Assembly: GCF_000454545.1 (NCBI RefSeq)
Contig: NZ_CM002139.1
Span: 2,729,399-2,769,038 of the forward strand
Length of the DNA stretch: 39,640 nucleotides
Source of the DNA: Xanthomonas cassavae CFBP 4642
GTDB taxonomy: Bacteria > Pseudomonadota > Gammaproteobacteria > Xanthomonadales > Xanthomonadaceae
Reading direction: 5' to 3'
Part shown: in pieces, positions 33,091-39,640 of the stretch
Layout: each line of letters begins with the position of its first letter
Numbering within the stretch: position 1 is the first letter of the stretch
Notes under the pieces: model-generated
Told to the model about the DNA's origin: nothing
Databases searched by the model: none
What the model saw: only the letters and a program-made list of their open reading frames with translations
Translations under genes and position numbers: made by a program

Positions 33091-33737
33091 TTTCCCTTCC
33101 TCCAGGCGGACGCCCTCGCATGCGCTGGCCCGTGGTCACCGGAACGGTGGCCGTGCTGGTGCTCGGGATCGCGACAGCCTTCAACACGGCCCGGCTTTCG
33201 CACATGGAGAAGGAAGTGCGGAGCGCGAACCTCGATGCGGAAATGCAGACCTTGGGGGACAGCGTTGCGCAGCTGCGCGGTGCAGTCGAGGCGGCGCAGC
33301 GCCAACCGCCGCCCGTGAGCGAAGTGGCGTTCTCGGCGGCGCAGCAGGCCATCGGCGAATGCATCACGCGCCTGGAACAAGCCCAGGCCGCGGCGGCCAA
33401 AGCGGAAGACCTGGCTGCGCTGTCTGCACGCGTGGATGCGCTGCAATCGCAGGTCGCAGCGCGTCCATCCACAGTCCCCAAGCCCCGTACCTCGGACGCA
33501 TCAGTCCCGAAAACCCTTCCCCCGAGCCCACCTCCGTTCACGGTCCTTGGCACCGAACTGCGCGCGGGCGTGCCCTTCCTGGCGATCGCCCCCAAGGACC
33601 ATGCGTCGTCCGCCGAAGTACGGCTCCTGCGCGAGGGTGACCAGGAACGCGGATGGCGGCTGGAGGCAATCGAGCGGGACACCGCGCAGTTCACCGTGGG
33701 CGAGCAGGTGCGCCGCCTGCCGCTGCACTCGCGGTAG
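33087..33737 (+). CDS. Membrane-anchored coiled-coil protein of the conjugation operon
   Basis: The protein has 216 residues from the ATG at 33087, overlapping the PilL stop as ATGA. One transmembrane anchor lies at 14-32 (WPVVTGTVAVLVLGIATAF). A periplasmic coiled coil follows at about 38-130. After a proline linker there is a compact C-terminal domain (about 150-212: FTVLGTELRAGVPFLAIAPK, ERGWRLEAIERDTAQFTVGE) that resembles PilP/PulC-like beta domains. Such proteins link inner- and outer-membrane parts of pilus or secretion machines. The gene is always found in this place in related ICEs, as far as I recall, without a formal name. Confidence 0.75.
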   Translation: MISLPPGGRPRMRWPVVTGTVAVLVLGIATAFNTARLSHMEKEVRSANLDAEMQTLGDSVAQLRGAVEAAQRQPPPVSEVAFSAAQQAIGECITRLEQAQAAAAKAEDLAALSARVDALQSQVAARPSTVPKPRTSDASVPKTLPPSPPPFTVLGTELRAGVPFLAIAPKDHASSAEVRLLREGDQERGWRLEAIERDTAQFTVGEQVRRLPLHSR

Positions 33738-33743
33738 GCTGGC

Positions 33744-34502
33744 ATGCGAGCGCCCTGCCCTTCCAATTTTGCCCTGCTGCTGGCCGGATCGGTGTGCGCG
33801 CTGGGTGCCAGCGTGCCAGTCCATGCCCAGGCACTCCAAGGCGCGACCCGCGTCGTCCAAACCGAAGTACGGACAGCCGCGGACAAGCGGGACGACGAGG
33901 CACGCGCCCGCGAGTGGAACCTGCGCGCCGAGGACTGGTCGCGCTATCGCTCGCTCATGCAGGGTCCGCTCGGCATCTATTCGCCCCACCTCGACCCGTT
34001 GACCGCGCTGGGCATCGAGGCGCGCAGCGACGAGGAACGTCACCATTTTGCGGAACTGCAGGTGCAGGCCGAGGCGCGGCGTGTCCAGAAGACTCTGGAC
34101 TATCAGCGCGCGTACGACGCGGCCTGGCAGCGCCTGCATCCAGACCTGCAGCGCGTGGCCCTGCCGGGCGGCCAGACGGGCGGCGATGTACGCGGCGCTG
34201 GAGCCGGTACGGCGGAGCCTGGGCGGCTCGCGGTGTTCGTGAAAGAAGCTTGCGCTGCCTGCGACCAGCGGGTGCAGCAACTCCAGTCGGCTGGCACGAC
34301 CATGGACGTGTACGTGGTCGGCAGCCGCGGCGACGACGAACGCATCCGCCGGTGGGCGCGTCAGGCGGCCATCGATCCCGCGAAGGTGCAGGCCAAAGCC
34401 ATCACGCTCAACCACGACGGTGGACGCTGGCTGTCGCTGGGCGTGCCCGGCGAGCTTCCCGCGGTCGTGCGCGAGGTCGGCGGCCAATGGCAGCGCCAGT
34501 GA
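33744..34502 (+). CDS. TIGR03759-like ICE protein with thioredoxin-like CxxC
   Basis: The protein has 252 residues with a signal peptide (cleavage near VHA-QAL). The N-terminal part matches the PFL_4693/TIGR03759 pattern: REWNLRAEDWSRYRSLMQGP, LGIYSPHLDPLTALGIEARS, and DEERHHFAELQVQAEARRV. The C-terminal part (about 160-250) is a thioredoxin-like fold with KEACAACDQ giving C170 and C173, so it may act on disulphides of periplasmic pilus or pore subunits. It is expected in the periplasm. Its end overlaps the next gene by 16 bp. Confidence 0.85.
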   Translation: MRAPCPSNFALLLAGSVCALGASVPVHAQALQGATRVVQTEVRTAADKRDDEARAREWNLRAEDWSRYRSLMQGPLGIYSPHLDPLTALGIEARSDEERHHFAELQVQAEARRVQKTLDYQRAYDAAWQRLHPDLQRVALPGGQTGGDVRGAGAGTAEPGRLAVFVKEACAACDQRVQQLQSAGTTMDVYVVGSRGDDERIRRWARQAAIDPAKVQAKAITLNHDGGRWLSLGVPGELPAVVREVGGQWQRQ

Positions 34503-35098
34503 AACCGCCGCGCCCCCCGCAGCTGCGATCCGTCCTGGCGATCGCGGCGCTCACGGTCACCTGCGTCGCCGGAACGGCCTGGGGCCAGGAAACACCGCCA
34601 CCGGCCTACCAGATCGCTGCGGCGCAAGCCGGTGTGCCCTCTACCGTGCTGTACGCGATCGCATTGCAGGAAAGCGGCACACGGCTGCGAGGCCGGCTGA
34701 TTCCCTGGCCCTGGACACTCAACGTGGCGGGCGCTCCGCAGCGCCACGCCACCCGGGCGGGCGCTTGCCTCGCTCTGCGCCAGGCACTGCGGAACACGCC
34801 CGCGCAGCGCATCGACGTCGGCCTGGGACAGATCAACGCCGGCTACCACGCGCAGCGGGCACCGCAACCCTGCGCGCTGCTGGACCCCTACCGGAATCTG
34901 GCGATCGCCGCGGAGATCCTGCGCGAGCAGCACACGCCCGGAGAGGACTGGCTCATGGCGATCGGTCGCTACCACCGCCCTGCCGGCGGTCTGCCAGCAC
35001 TGCGCTACCGCGGAAGGGTGCAACACCACCTCATGCGCGTGCTGGGCCGCCCGCAGGCCATCGCCACGTTGAACGGACATCGAGATTCCCGGCCATGA
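34487..35098 (+). CDS. Lytic transglycosylase of the conjugation operon
   Basis: The protein has 203 residues with a signal peptide ending near AWG-QET. The SLT-type domain starts at about 40 (YQIAAAQAGVPSTVLYAIAL). The catalytic glutamate is E62 in the ALQESG motif, and the GLGQIN motif follows near 118-123. It cuts peptidoglycan glycan strands to let the mating apparatus through the wall. The start at 34487 overlaps the previous gene by 16 bp and the end overlaps the next start as ATGA. The small size is normal for ICE and VirB1-type enzymes. Confidence 0.87.
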   Translation: MAAPVKPPRPPQLRSVLAIAALTVTCVAGTAWGQETPPPAYQIAAAQAGVPSTVLYAIALQESGTRLRGRLIPWPWTLNVAGAPQRHATRAGACLALRQALRNTPAQRIDVGLGQINAGYHAQRAPQPCALLDPYRNLAIAAEILREQHTPGEDWLMAIGRYHRPAGGLPALRYRGRVQHHLMRVLGRPQAIATLNGHRDSRP

Positions 35099-35667
35099 AG
35101 ACACTTGCCCTCCGCCGCCCGGCCTTCGCGCTCGTGCTGGCTGCGCTCTGCCTGCCTTCCGCCCCCTTGCTCGCGGAGACCGTTCCGCGCTCCGCACCGC
35201 AACGCCACACGCTGATCGTCGTCGAGGACCGCGGCGGCGCCCCCGCGCAGCCGTACTACGACGACCTGGGCCTGCCGCCGCAGCACCCGGAGGACGGCCT
35301 CCCGCTTTCGGCCACACCGCCGCCACCCACGCAACATGGGGAAGCGGCGTTGCTGCCGGTGCGCTCCACGCGGCTCTCTCCCGGCGCTGTCGATGCCCGC
35401 CCATTGGACGCGCCGGGCCTCACACCGTTCTTCCTCGTCGGCGACGATCCGCGCTCTCGCGCCTGGTTGCGGCAACGGCAGGACCAGTTGCGCAGCCTCC
35501 GTGCCGCCGGGCTCGTGGTGAACGTGGAGTCGCAGCAAGCACTGGCTGCGCTGCGCAGCCTCGCTCCCTGCCTGACGCTCTTCCCGGCGTCCGGGGACGA
35601 CCTGGCACGCCGCCTGGGCCTTCGCCACTATCCGGCCCTGCTGACGGCCACGGGCATCGAGCAGTGA
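35095..35667 (+). CDS. TIGR03765-like ICE protein
   Basis: The protein has 190 residues with a signal peptide (MKTLALRRPAFALVLAALCL...AET). The conserved tail matches the PFL_4695 family: TPFFLVGDDPRSRAWLRQRQ, LRAAGLVVNVESQQAL, and ARRLGLRHYPALLTATGIEQ. This family has no known reaction. It is periplasmic, and its C-terminal half looks like an integrating-element-specific thioredoxin-like or TrbC-like fold. It is coupled to the transglycosylase by an ATGA overlap and is followed at 1 bp by traD. Confidence 0.85.
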   Translation: MKTLALRRPAFALVLAALCLPSAPLLAETVPRSAPQRHTLIVVEDRGGAPAQPYYDDLGLPPQHPEDGLPLSATPPPPTQHGEAALLPVRSTRLSPGAVDARPLDAPGLTPFFLVGDDPRSRAWLRQRQDQLRSLRAAGLVVNVESQQALAALRSLAPCLTLFPASGDDLARRLGLRHYPALLTATGIEQ

Positions 35668-35668
35668 C

Positions 35669-37852
35669 ATGGCACATGCGCACGCGGTGGAGGTGCTGCT
35701 GCGCCCCGCGGTGGAGCTATACACCGTCGCAGTATGCGCAGCGGCCGCGCTGGCATGCGTGGCGGCACCGTGGGCGTTGGCGCTCAACCCGCAGCTGGGA
35801 TTCGCGAGCGCACTCGCCTTCGCGGTCTTCGGCGGGGTCAGGCTCCGGCAGGCGTGCGCGATCCTGCGCTACCGCCGCAATATCCGTCGCCTGCCCCGCT
35901 ATGTGATGACCAGCCGCGATGTGCCCGTCAGCCAGCAACGGTTGTTCCTGGGGCGCGGCTTCCGTTGGGACCAGCGCCATACCCACAGGCTGATGCAGAC
36001 CTACCGGCCCGAGTTTCGCCGCTACGTCGAGCCGACAGCGCTCTACCGGTTCGCGCGGCGCTGCGAAGAGCGCCTGGAGTTCGCACCGCCGCCATTCGCG
36101 CGGCTGGCGCGCTGGTCCGCCTGGGACCATGCCCTGAACCCGGTGCGGCCTTTGCCTCCGGTCGGCGGGCTGCCGCGCCTGCATGGCATCGAGCCGCAGG
36201 AGGTGGACGTCACGCTGCCGCTGGGCGAGCGGGTGGGCCACACGCTGGTGCTCGGCACCACGCGGGTCGGCAAGACCCGGCTGGCCGAACTGTTCATCAC
36301 CCAGGACATCCGCCGGCGCGCAACGGATGGCGGGCATGAGGTGGTGATCGTGTTCGACCCGAAGGGCGACGCGGATCTGCTCAAGCGCATGTACGTGGAG
36401 GCGCGCCGCGCCGGGCGCGAAGGCGAGTTCTACGTCTTCCACCTGGGCTGGCCCGACCTCAGCGCCCGCTACAACGCCGTGGGCCGCTTCGGCCGCATCT
36501 CCGAAGTCGCCACGCGCATCGCGGGACAGCTCTCGGGCGAAGGCAACAGCGCGGCCTTCCGCGAGTTTGCCTGGAGGTTCGTCAACATCATCGCGCGGGC
36601 TCTCGTGGAGTTGGGCCAGCGCCCGGACTACCTGCTGATCCAGCGCCACGTCATCAACATCGATGCGCTGTTCATGGAGTACGCAGCGCAGTTCTTCGCG
36701 AAGACCGAGCCCAAGGCCTGGGAGGTCATCGTCCAGCTCGAAGGCCGGCTCAACGAGAAAACCATTCCGCGCAACATGATCGGCCGCGAGAAGCGCGTAG
36801 TCGCCATCGAGCAATACCTCTCACAGGTCCGTGTCTACGACCCGGTGCTTGACGGCCTGCGTAGCGCAGTGCGCTACGACCGCACGTACTTCGACAAGAT
36901 CGTCGCGAGCCTCTTGCCGCTGCTGGAAAAACTCACCACCGGCAAGATCGCCCAGCTGCTGGCTCCGAACTACTCGGACCTGGCCGATCCGCGGCCGATC
37001 TTCGACTGGATGCAGATCATCCGCAAGCGCGCGATCGTGTATGTCGGGCTCGACGCGCTGTCCGACGCGGAAGTGGCCGCCGCGGTGGGCAACTCGATGT
37101 TCTCGGACATGGTTTCGGTCGCCGGCCACATCTACAAGTTCGGCGTGGATGACGGCCTGCCCAGCGCCAATCCAAACGCCAAGATTCCGATCAACGTCCA
37201 CGCGGACGAGTTCAACGAGCTCATGGGCGACGAGTTCATTCCCATGGTCAACAAGGGCGGCGGTGCCGGCATCCAGGTCACGGCGTACACCCAGACGCTC
37301 TCCGACATCGAGGCGCGCATCGGCAACCGCGCGAAGGCGGGACAGGTCGTGGGCAACTTCAACAACCTGGTCATGCTGCGGGTGCGCGAGACGGTCACGG
37401 CTGAACTGCTGACGCGCCAATTGCCCAAGGTCGAGGTCTTCGCGACCTCGGTGATGAGCGGCGCCACCGACAGCTCCGATCCCACGGGCAACACGGCGTT
37501 CACCTCGAACACCCAGGACCGTATCGCCAGCACCAGCGTGCCGATGATCGAGCCCGCGCACGTGGTCGCGCTTCCCAAGGGACAAGCGTTCGCGCTGATG
37601 GAAGGCGGCAACCTCTGGAAGGTGCGCATGCCGCTGCCCGCGCCCGATCCCGACGAAGCCATGCCGCGCGATCTGCAGGAGCTCGCCGCCGGCATGCGGC
37701 TGCATTACGTGATGGATGCCGGAGACTGGTGGGACGGCCGCGCGGCCCCAGGGCTGGACACCGGCCTGCCGGACGATCTGCTGCAGGACAGCGTCTCGGC
37801 ACCCGATGAAGGTCACCACGCCGACTCCGGTGAAGAGGCCGGCCGACCATGA
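35669..37852 (+). CDS. traD: Conjugative coupling protein TraD (SXT/TOL class)
   Basis: The protein has 727 residues. Two N-terminal membrane segments lie at about 15-60. Walker A is GTTRVGKTRL (196-205) and the Walker B-like strand is VIVFDPKGDAD (about 228-238). The C-terminal motor has HADEFNELMGDEF, VTAYTQTLSDIEARIGNRAK and NFNNLVMLRVRETVTAEL. The coupling protein is a hexameric DNA pump that brings the relaxase-DNA complex to the type IV secretion channel. It would also be the receptor for any effector sent through that channel, including the AHH protein upstream. The length and motifs are intact. The gene overlaps the next as ATGA. Confidence 0.92.
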   Translation: MAHAHAVEVLLRPAVELYTVAVCAAAALACVAAPWALALNPQLGFASALAFAVFGGVRLRQACAILRYRRNIRRLPRYVMTSRDVPVSQQRLFLGRGFRWDQRHTHRLMQTYRPEFRRYVEPTALYRFARRCEERLEFAPPPFARLARWSAWDHALNPVRPLPPVGGLPRLHGIEPQEVDVTLPLGERVGHTLVLGTTRVGKTRLAELFITQDIRRRATDGGHEVVIVFDPKGDADLLKRMYVEARRAGREGEFYVFHLGWPDLSARYNAVGRFGRISEVATRIAGQLSGEGNSAAFREFAWRFVNIIARALVELGQRPDYLLIQRHVINIDALFMEYAAQFFAKTEPKAWEVIVQLEGRLNEKTIPRNMIGREKRVVAIEQYLSQVRVYDPVLDGLRSAVRYDRTYFDKIVASLLPLLEKLTTGKIAQLLAPNYSDLADPRPIFDWMQIIRKRAIVYVGLDALSDAEVAAAVGNSMFSDMVSVAGHIYKFGVDDGLPSANPNAKIPINVHADEFNELMGDEFIPMVNKGGGAGIQVTAYTQTLSDIEARIGNRAKAGQVVGNFNNLVMLRVRETVTAELLTRQLPKVEVFATSVMSGATDSSDPTGNTAFTSNTQDRIASTSVPMIEPAHVVALPKGQAFALMEGGNLWKVRMPLPAPDPDEAMPRDLQELAAGMRLHYVMDAGDWWDGRAAPGLDTGLPDDLLQDSVSAPDEGHHADSGEEAGRP

Positions 37853-38598
37853 GCGACATCGCTGCTACCGCCCAGCGCCAGCAGGTCCGCCAGCAGGGTT
37901 TTATCGTCGGCCTTGCCACGCTTCCGTTCCGCTGCTTCGGGGTGTTGTGCGGCTCGCTCCTGCTGTGCATCGTCGTCGAATGTCTGGGTACTGCGCTGTT
38001 CTGGCCGGACCAGGGCTGGCGCCATGCGCAGGCCATGCTGGGACATGAGCTGGACCAGCTGTCCGACTACTTCGTGCGCAGCGCCTTCGTGCAGGAGCCT
38101 GGCCGCACCGCGCACCATTGGGTCCAACAGGGCTACGAATGGGTGTTCTTGCGCAGCGGTCTGCTCGATTGGATGCAGGACGCCTCGCGTCAGGCGAGGA
38201 CGAACGCAGGCGGCCACGCGTGGAGCCTGCAGAAGGCCCTGGGAACGGTCGCCACGCATGCGCAGGACTACCTCATCGCGGCGGGATATACGGTGCTGGT
38301 GTTCCTCGTACGGCTGCTAGTGCTGTGCCTGACGCTGCCGCTCTTCATGCTGGCCGCGTTCGCAGGATTAGTGGACGGGCTGGTGCGCCGGGACATCCGC
38401 CGATTCGGCGCGGGTCGGGAATCGGGGTTTCTGTACCACCGGGCACGGGCCAGCCTGGTGCCGCTGGCGGTGCTGCCCTGGATGACCTACCTGGCGCTGC
38501 CAGTGAGCATGCATCCGGTGGCGATCCTGCTGCCCGCAGCCGCACTGCTGGGGGTGGCGGTGGATATCGCAGCGGGAAGTTTTAAGAAATACCTCTGA
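37849..38598 (+). CDS. TIGR03747-like ICE membrane protein
   Basis: The protein has 249 residues with about four transmembrane segments (near 28-50, 146-178, 205-222 and 224-240). The conserved parts are TLPFRCFGVLCGSLLLCIVV, QGYEWVFLRSGLLDWM and DGLVRRDIRRFGAGRESGFLYHRAR, and the end ASFKKYL-like (AAGSFKKYL) is the usual family C terminus. The gene is therefore complete even though an IS remnant begins right after the stop. It normally follows traD in this ICE class and sits in the inner membrane, probably helping the coupling protein. The mating-pore genes expected next are not present in the window. Confidence 0.85.
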   Translation: MSDIAATAQRQQVRQQGFIVGLATLPFRCFGVLCGSLLLCIVVECLGTALFWPDQGWRHAQAMLGHELDQLSDYFVRSAFVQEPGRTAHHWVQQGYEWVFLRSGLLDWMQDASRQARTNAGGHAWSLQKALGTVATHAQDYLIAAGYTVLVFLVRLLVLCLTLPLFMLAAFAGLVDGLVRRDIRRFGAGRESGFLYHRARASLVPLAVLPWMTYLALPVSMHPVAILLPAAALLGVAVDIAAGSFKKYL

Positions 38599-39052
38599 TT
38601 GCTTGAATTTTTCCAATTTGCACTCAAGGCTTGCGAGGATGCCGGCGTTGCCGCGCTGGTTCCCAAGCTTATGACATCCAATGCCAAATTCGAAGGCCGG
38701 TTCGATAAAACCGACTTCATCTATGTCGCTCGCGATGATGAGTACCAATGTCCAGCAGGCCAGCGGGCGATCCGCCGCTTCAGCCGAGAAGAAGCTGGAT
38801 TGCAGATAAGCATCTACTGGTCCAGCGCCTGCCCCGCCTGCGCCATGAAAGCGCAATGCACAACGAGCCAGTCCCGGCGCATCAGACGATGGGAACACGA
38901 GGAGGTCATGGACAGGGTTCAGCAACGGTTGGACCGGATGCCTCACGCCATGACGGTGCGCAAGAGCACCGTCGAGCATGTCTTCGGCACCCTCAAGCAC
39001 TGGATGGGCTGGACGCACTTCCTGACCCGAGGCATCGAGAACGTGTCCACGG
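38599..39052 (+). pseudogene. IS1182-family transposase remnant
   Basis: About 150 residues of the C-terminal half of an IS1182-type DDE transposase are visible: KACEDAGVAALVPKLMTSNA, GRFDKTDFIYVARDDEYQCP, CPACAMKAQCTTSQSRRIRR and VEHVFGTLKHWMGWTHFLTR. The N-terminal part, with the first catalytic aspartates, is missing; the coding match starts 1-30 bp after the upstream ICE gene. The C terminus is cut after ENVST, where an IS3-family element begins. No full inverted repeats are seen. It is non-functional. Confidence 0.8.
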
Positions 39053-39640
39053 TAATCCCCCCACTTCTAGCGGTCGCCAGAAGTGGAGCTAAGCGGCCAT
39101 CGCCAACTTCATCGCTGGTGTGATGCCGCCGAGCGCCATATTCGGGCGCTCGTGGTTGTACGTCCATAGCCAGCGGGTGGCTTTGTCCTGCACTTGGTCG
39201 ATGGTGTCGAACAGGGTTCGGGCGAGCCAGGCGTAGCGGATGGTGCGGTTGTAGCGTTCAACGTAGGCGTTCTGCTGTGGCTTGCCCGGCTGGATGTGCT
39301 CGACCCGGATGCCATGCCGCTGCGCCCAGGACAGCAACGCGCCACTGATGTATTCAGGGCCGTTGTCGCAGCGGATCACAGCGGGCTTGCCGCGCCACTC
39401 GATGATCTGCTCCAGCGACCGGATCACCCGGGCTGACGGCAGCGACAGATCCACCTCGATCCCCAGCCCCTCGCGATTGAAGTCGTCGAGCACATTGAAC
39501 AGCCGGAAGCTGCGGCCGTCGGCCAACTGGTCGTGCATGAAGTCCATCGACCAGACCTGGTTGATGGCCTCCGGCACCGCCAGAGGCTCGGGCCGCTCAC
39601 GCACCAGCCGCTTCTTCGGCTTGATCCGCAGGTTCAACTC
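39053..39640 (-). mobile_element. IS3-family insertion sequence, partial (runs off the window)
   Basis: The element ends at about 39053 (TAATCCCCCCACTTCTAG), where the IS1182 reading frame is lost. An inner inverted repeat, CCACTTCT/AGAAGTGG (39059-39066 and 39077-39084), lies near the terminus. The transposase gene occupies the minus strand. The other end is outside the window, so the target duplication cannot be checked. Confidence 0.75.
39089..39640 (-). CDS. IS3-family OrfB transposase, N terminus outside the window
   Basis: At least 183 residues of the integrase core are visible, open to the window edge. The DDE residues are D in [11 protein letters not shown] in [13 protein letters not shown] and E in [14 protein letters not shown], with the usual C-terminal [19 protein letters not shown]. 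The first in-frame start inside the window (39637) is internal; the true protein begins further right and is probably made by frameshift from an OrfA. It is different from the element at the left end of the window, whose visible tail does not match. Confidence 0.9.
   Translation of the reverse strand, partial: ELNLRIKPKKRLVRERPEPLAVPEAINQVWSMDFMHDQLADGRSFRLFNVLDDFNREGLGIEVDLSLPSARVIRSLEQIIEWRGKPAVIRCDNGPEYISGALLSWAQRHGIRVEHIQPGKPQQNAYVERYNRTIRYAWLARTLFDTIDQVQDKATRWLWTYNHERPNMALGGITPAMKLAMAA

Noticed and set aside
1..39640. CRISPR arrays, tRNA or rRNA genes, and an ICE integrase or att site
   Set aside because: No regularly spaced repeats, no tRNA cloverleaf and no recombinase motifs were found by reading both strands; short direct repeats were not regular enough.

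Overview
The window is GC-rich and looks like a gammaproteobacterium of the Xanthomonadaceae/Lysobacteraceae group (Stenotrophomonas, Lysobacter, Xanthomonas or a relative). This rests on codon use, a FecI/FecR/TonB-receptor system with an STN domain, a DUF2628 protein, and a PFGI-1/ICEclc-type integrative conjugative element (ICE). It is a patchwork of chromosomal genes and accessory DNA with several recombination junctions, and insertion sequences sit at both ends.

Positions 1-5257 hold a candidate ribosomally made, modified peptide (RiPP) cluster on the minus strand. In transcription order it contains an 825-residue duplicated FtsX/MacB-type permease, a 52-codon precursor peptide, a radical SAM/SPASM enzyme, a prolyl-4-hydroxylase-like 2OG-Fe(II) oxygenase, and the N-terminal part of a second 2OG oxygenase. 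That last gene is cut off by the end of an IS3-family element at about position 100. A 12-bp perfect hairpin lies between the precursor and the radical SAM gene. I cannot name a described RiPP class with this exact gene set; this is the main candidate new system.

Positions 5258-7137 hold a poorly coding stretch that may be a decayed membrane-protein gene, and one small exported protein on the minus strand. Positions 7138-13020 look like ordinary chromosome: an ECF sigma factor, an anti-sigma FecR protein, a large TonB-dependent receptor with an STN signalling domain, and two small membrane proteins.

Positions 13304-38598 are an ICE-derived region. It starts with a MobH-family relaxase. Next comes a reverse-strand fragment of an RTX calcium-binding-repeat protein, abutting a beheaded DUF3577/STY4534-like gene. 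Then follow DUF3275 and small ICE genes, a frameshifted N6-type DNA methyltransferase and a SNF2-like helicase. After a strong terminator there is a toxin-immunity island: two DUF1629/Imm11-like genes, the remnant of a third, and a 1327-residue protein with an AHH nuclease-like domain at its N terminus. A coiled-coil membrane protein, an exported HExxH protein and its exported partner come next. The last part is a tightly coupled operon: PilL-like lipoprotein, coiled-coil protein, TIGR03759-like protein, lytic transglycosylase, TIGR03765-like protein, TraD coupling ATPase, and TIGR03747-like membrane protein. I see no integrase and no mating-pore genes. Where the pore genes would be expected, the operon runs into an IS1182 transposase remnant, which is itself cut by an IS3-family element running off the right end. 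With two frameshifted genes and the RTX junction, the ICE looks partly decayed or rearranged within this window.
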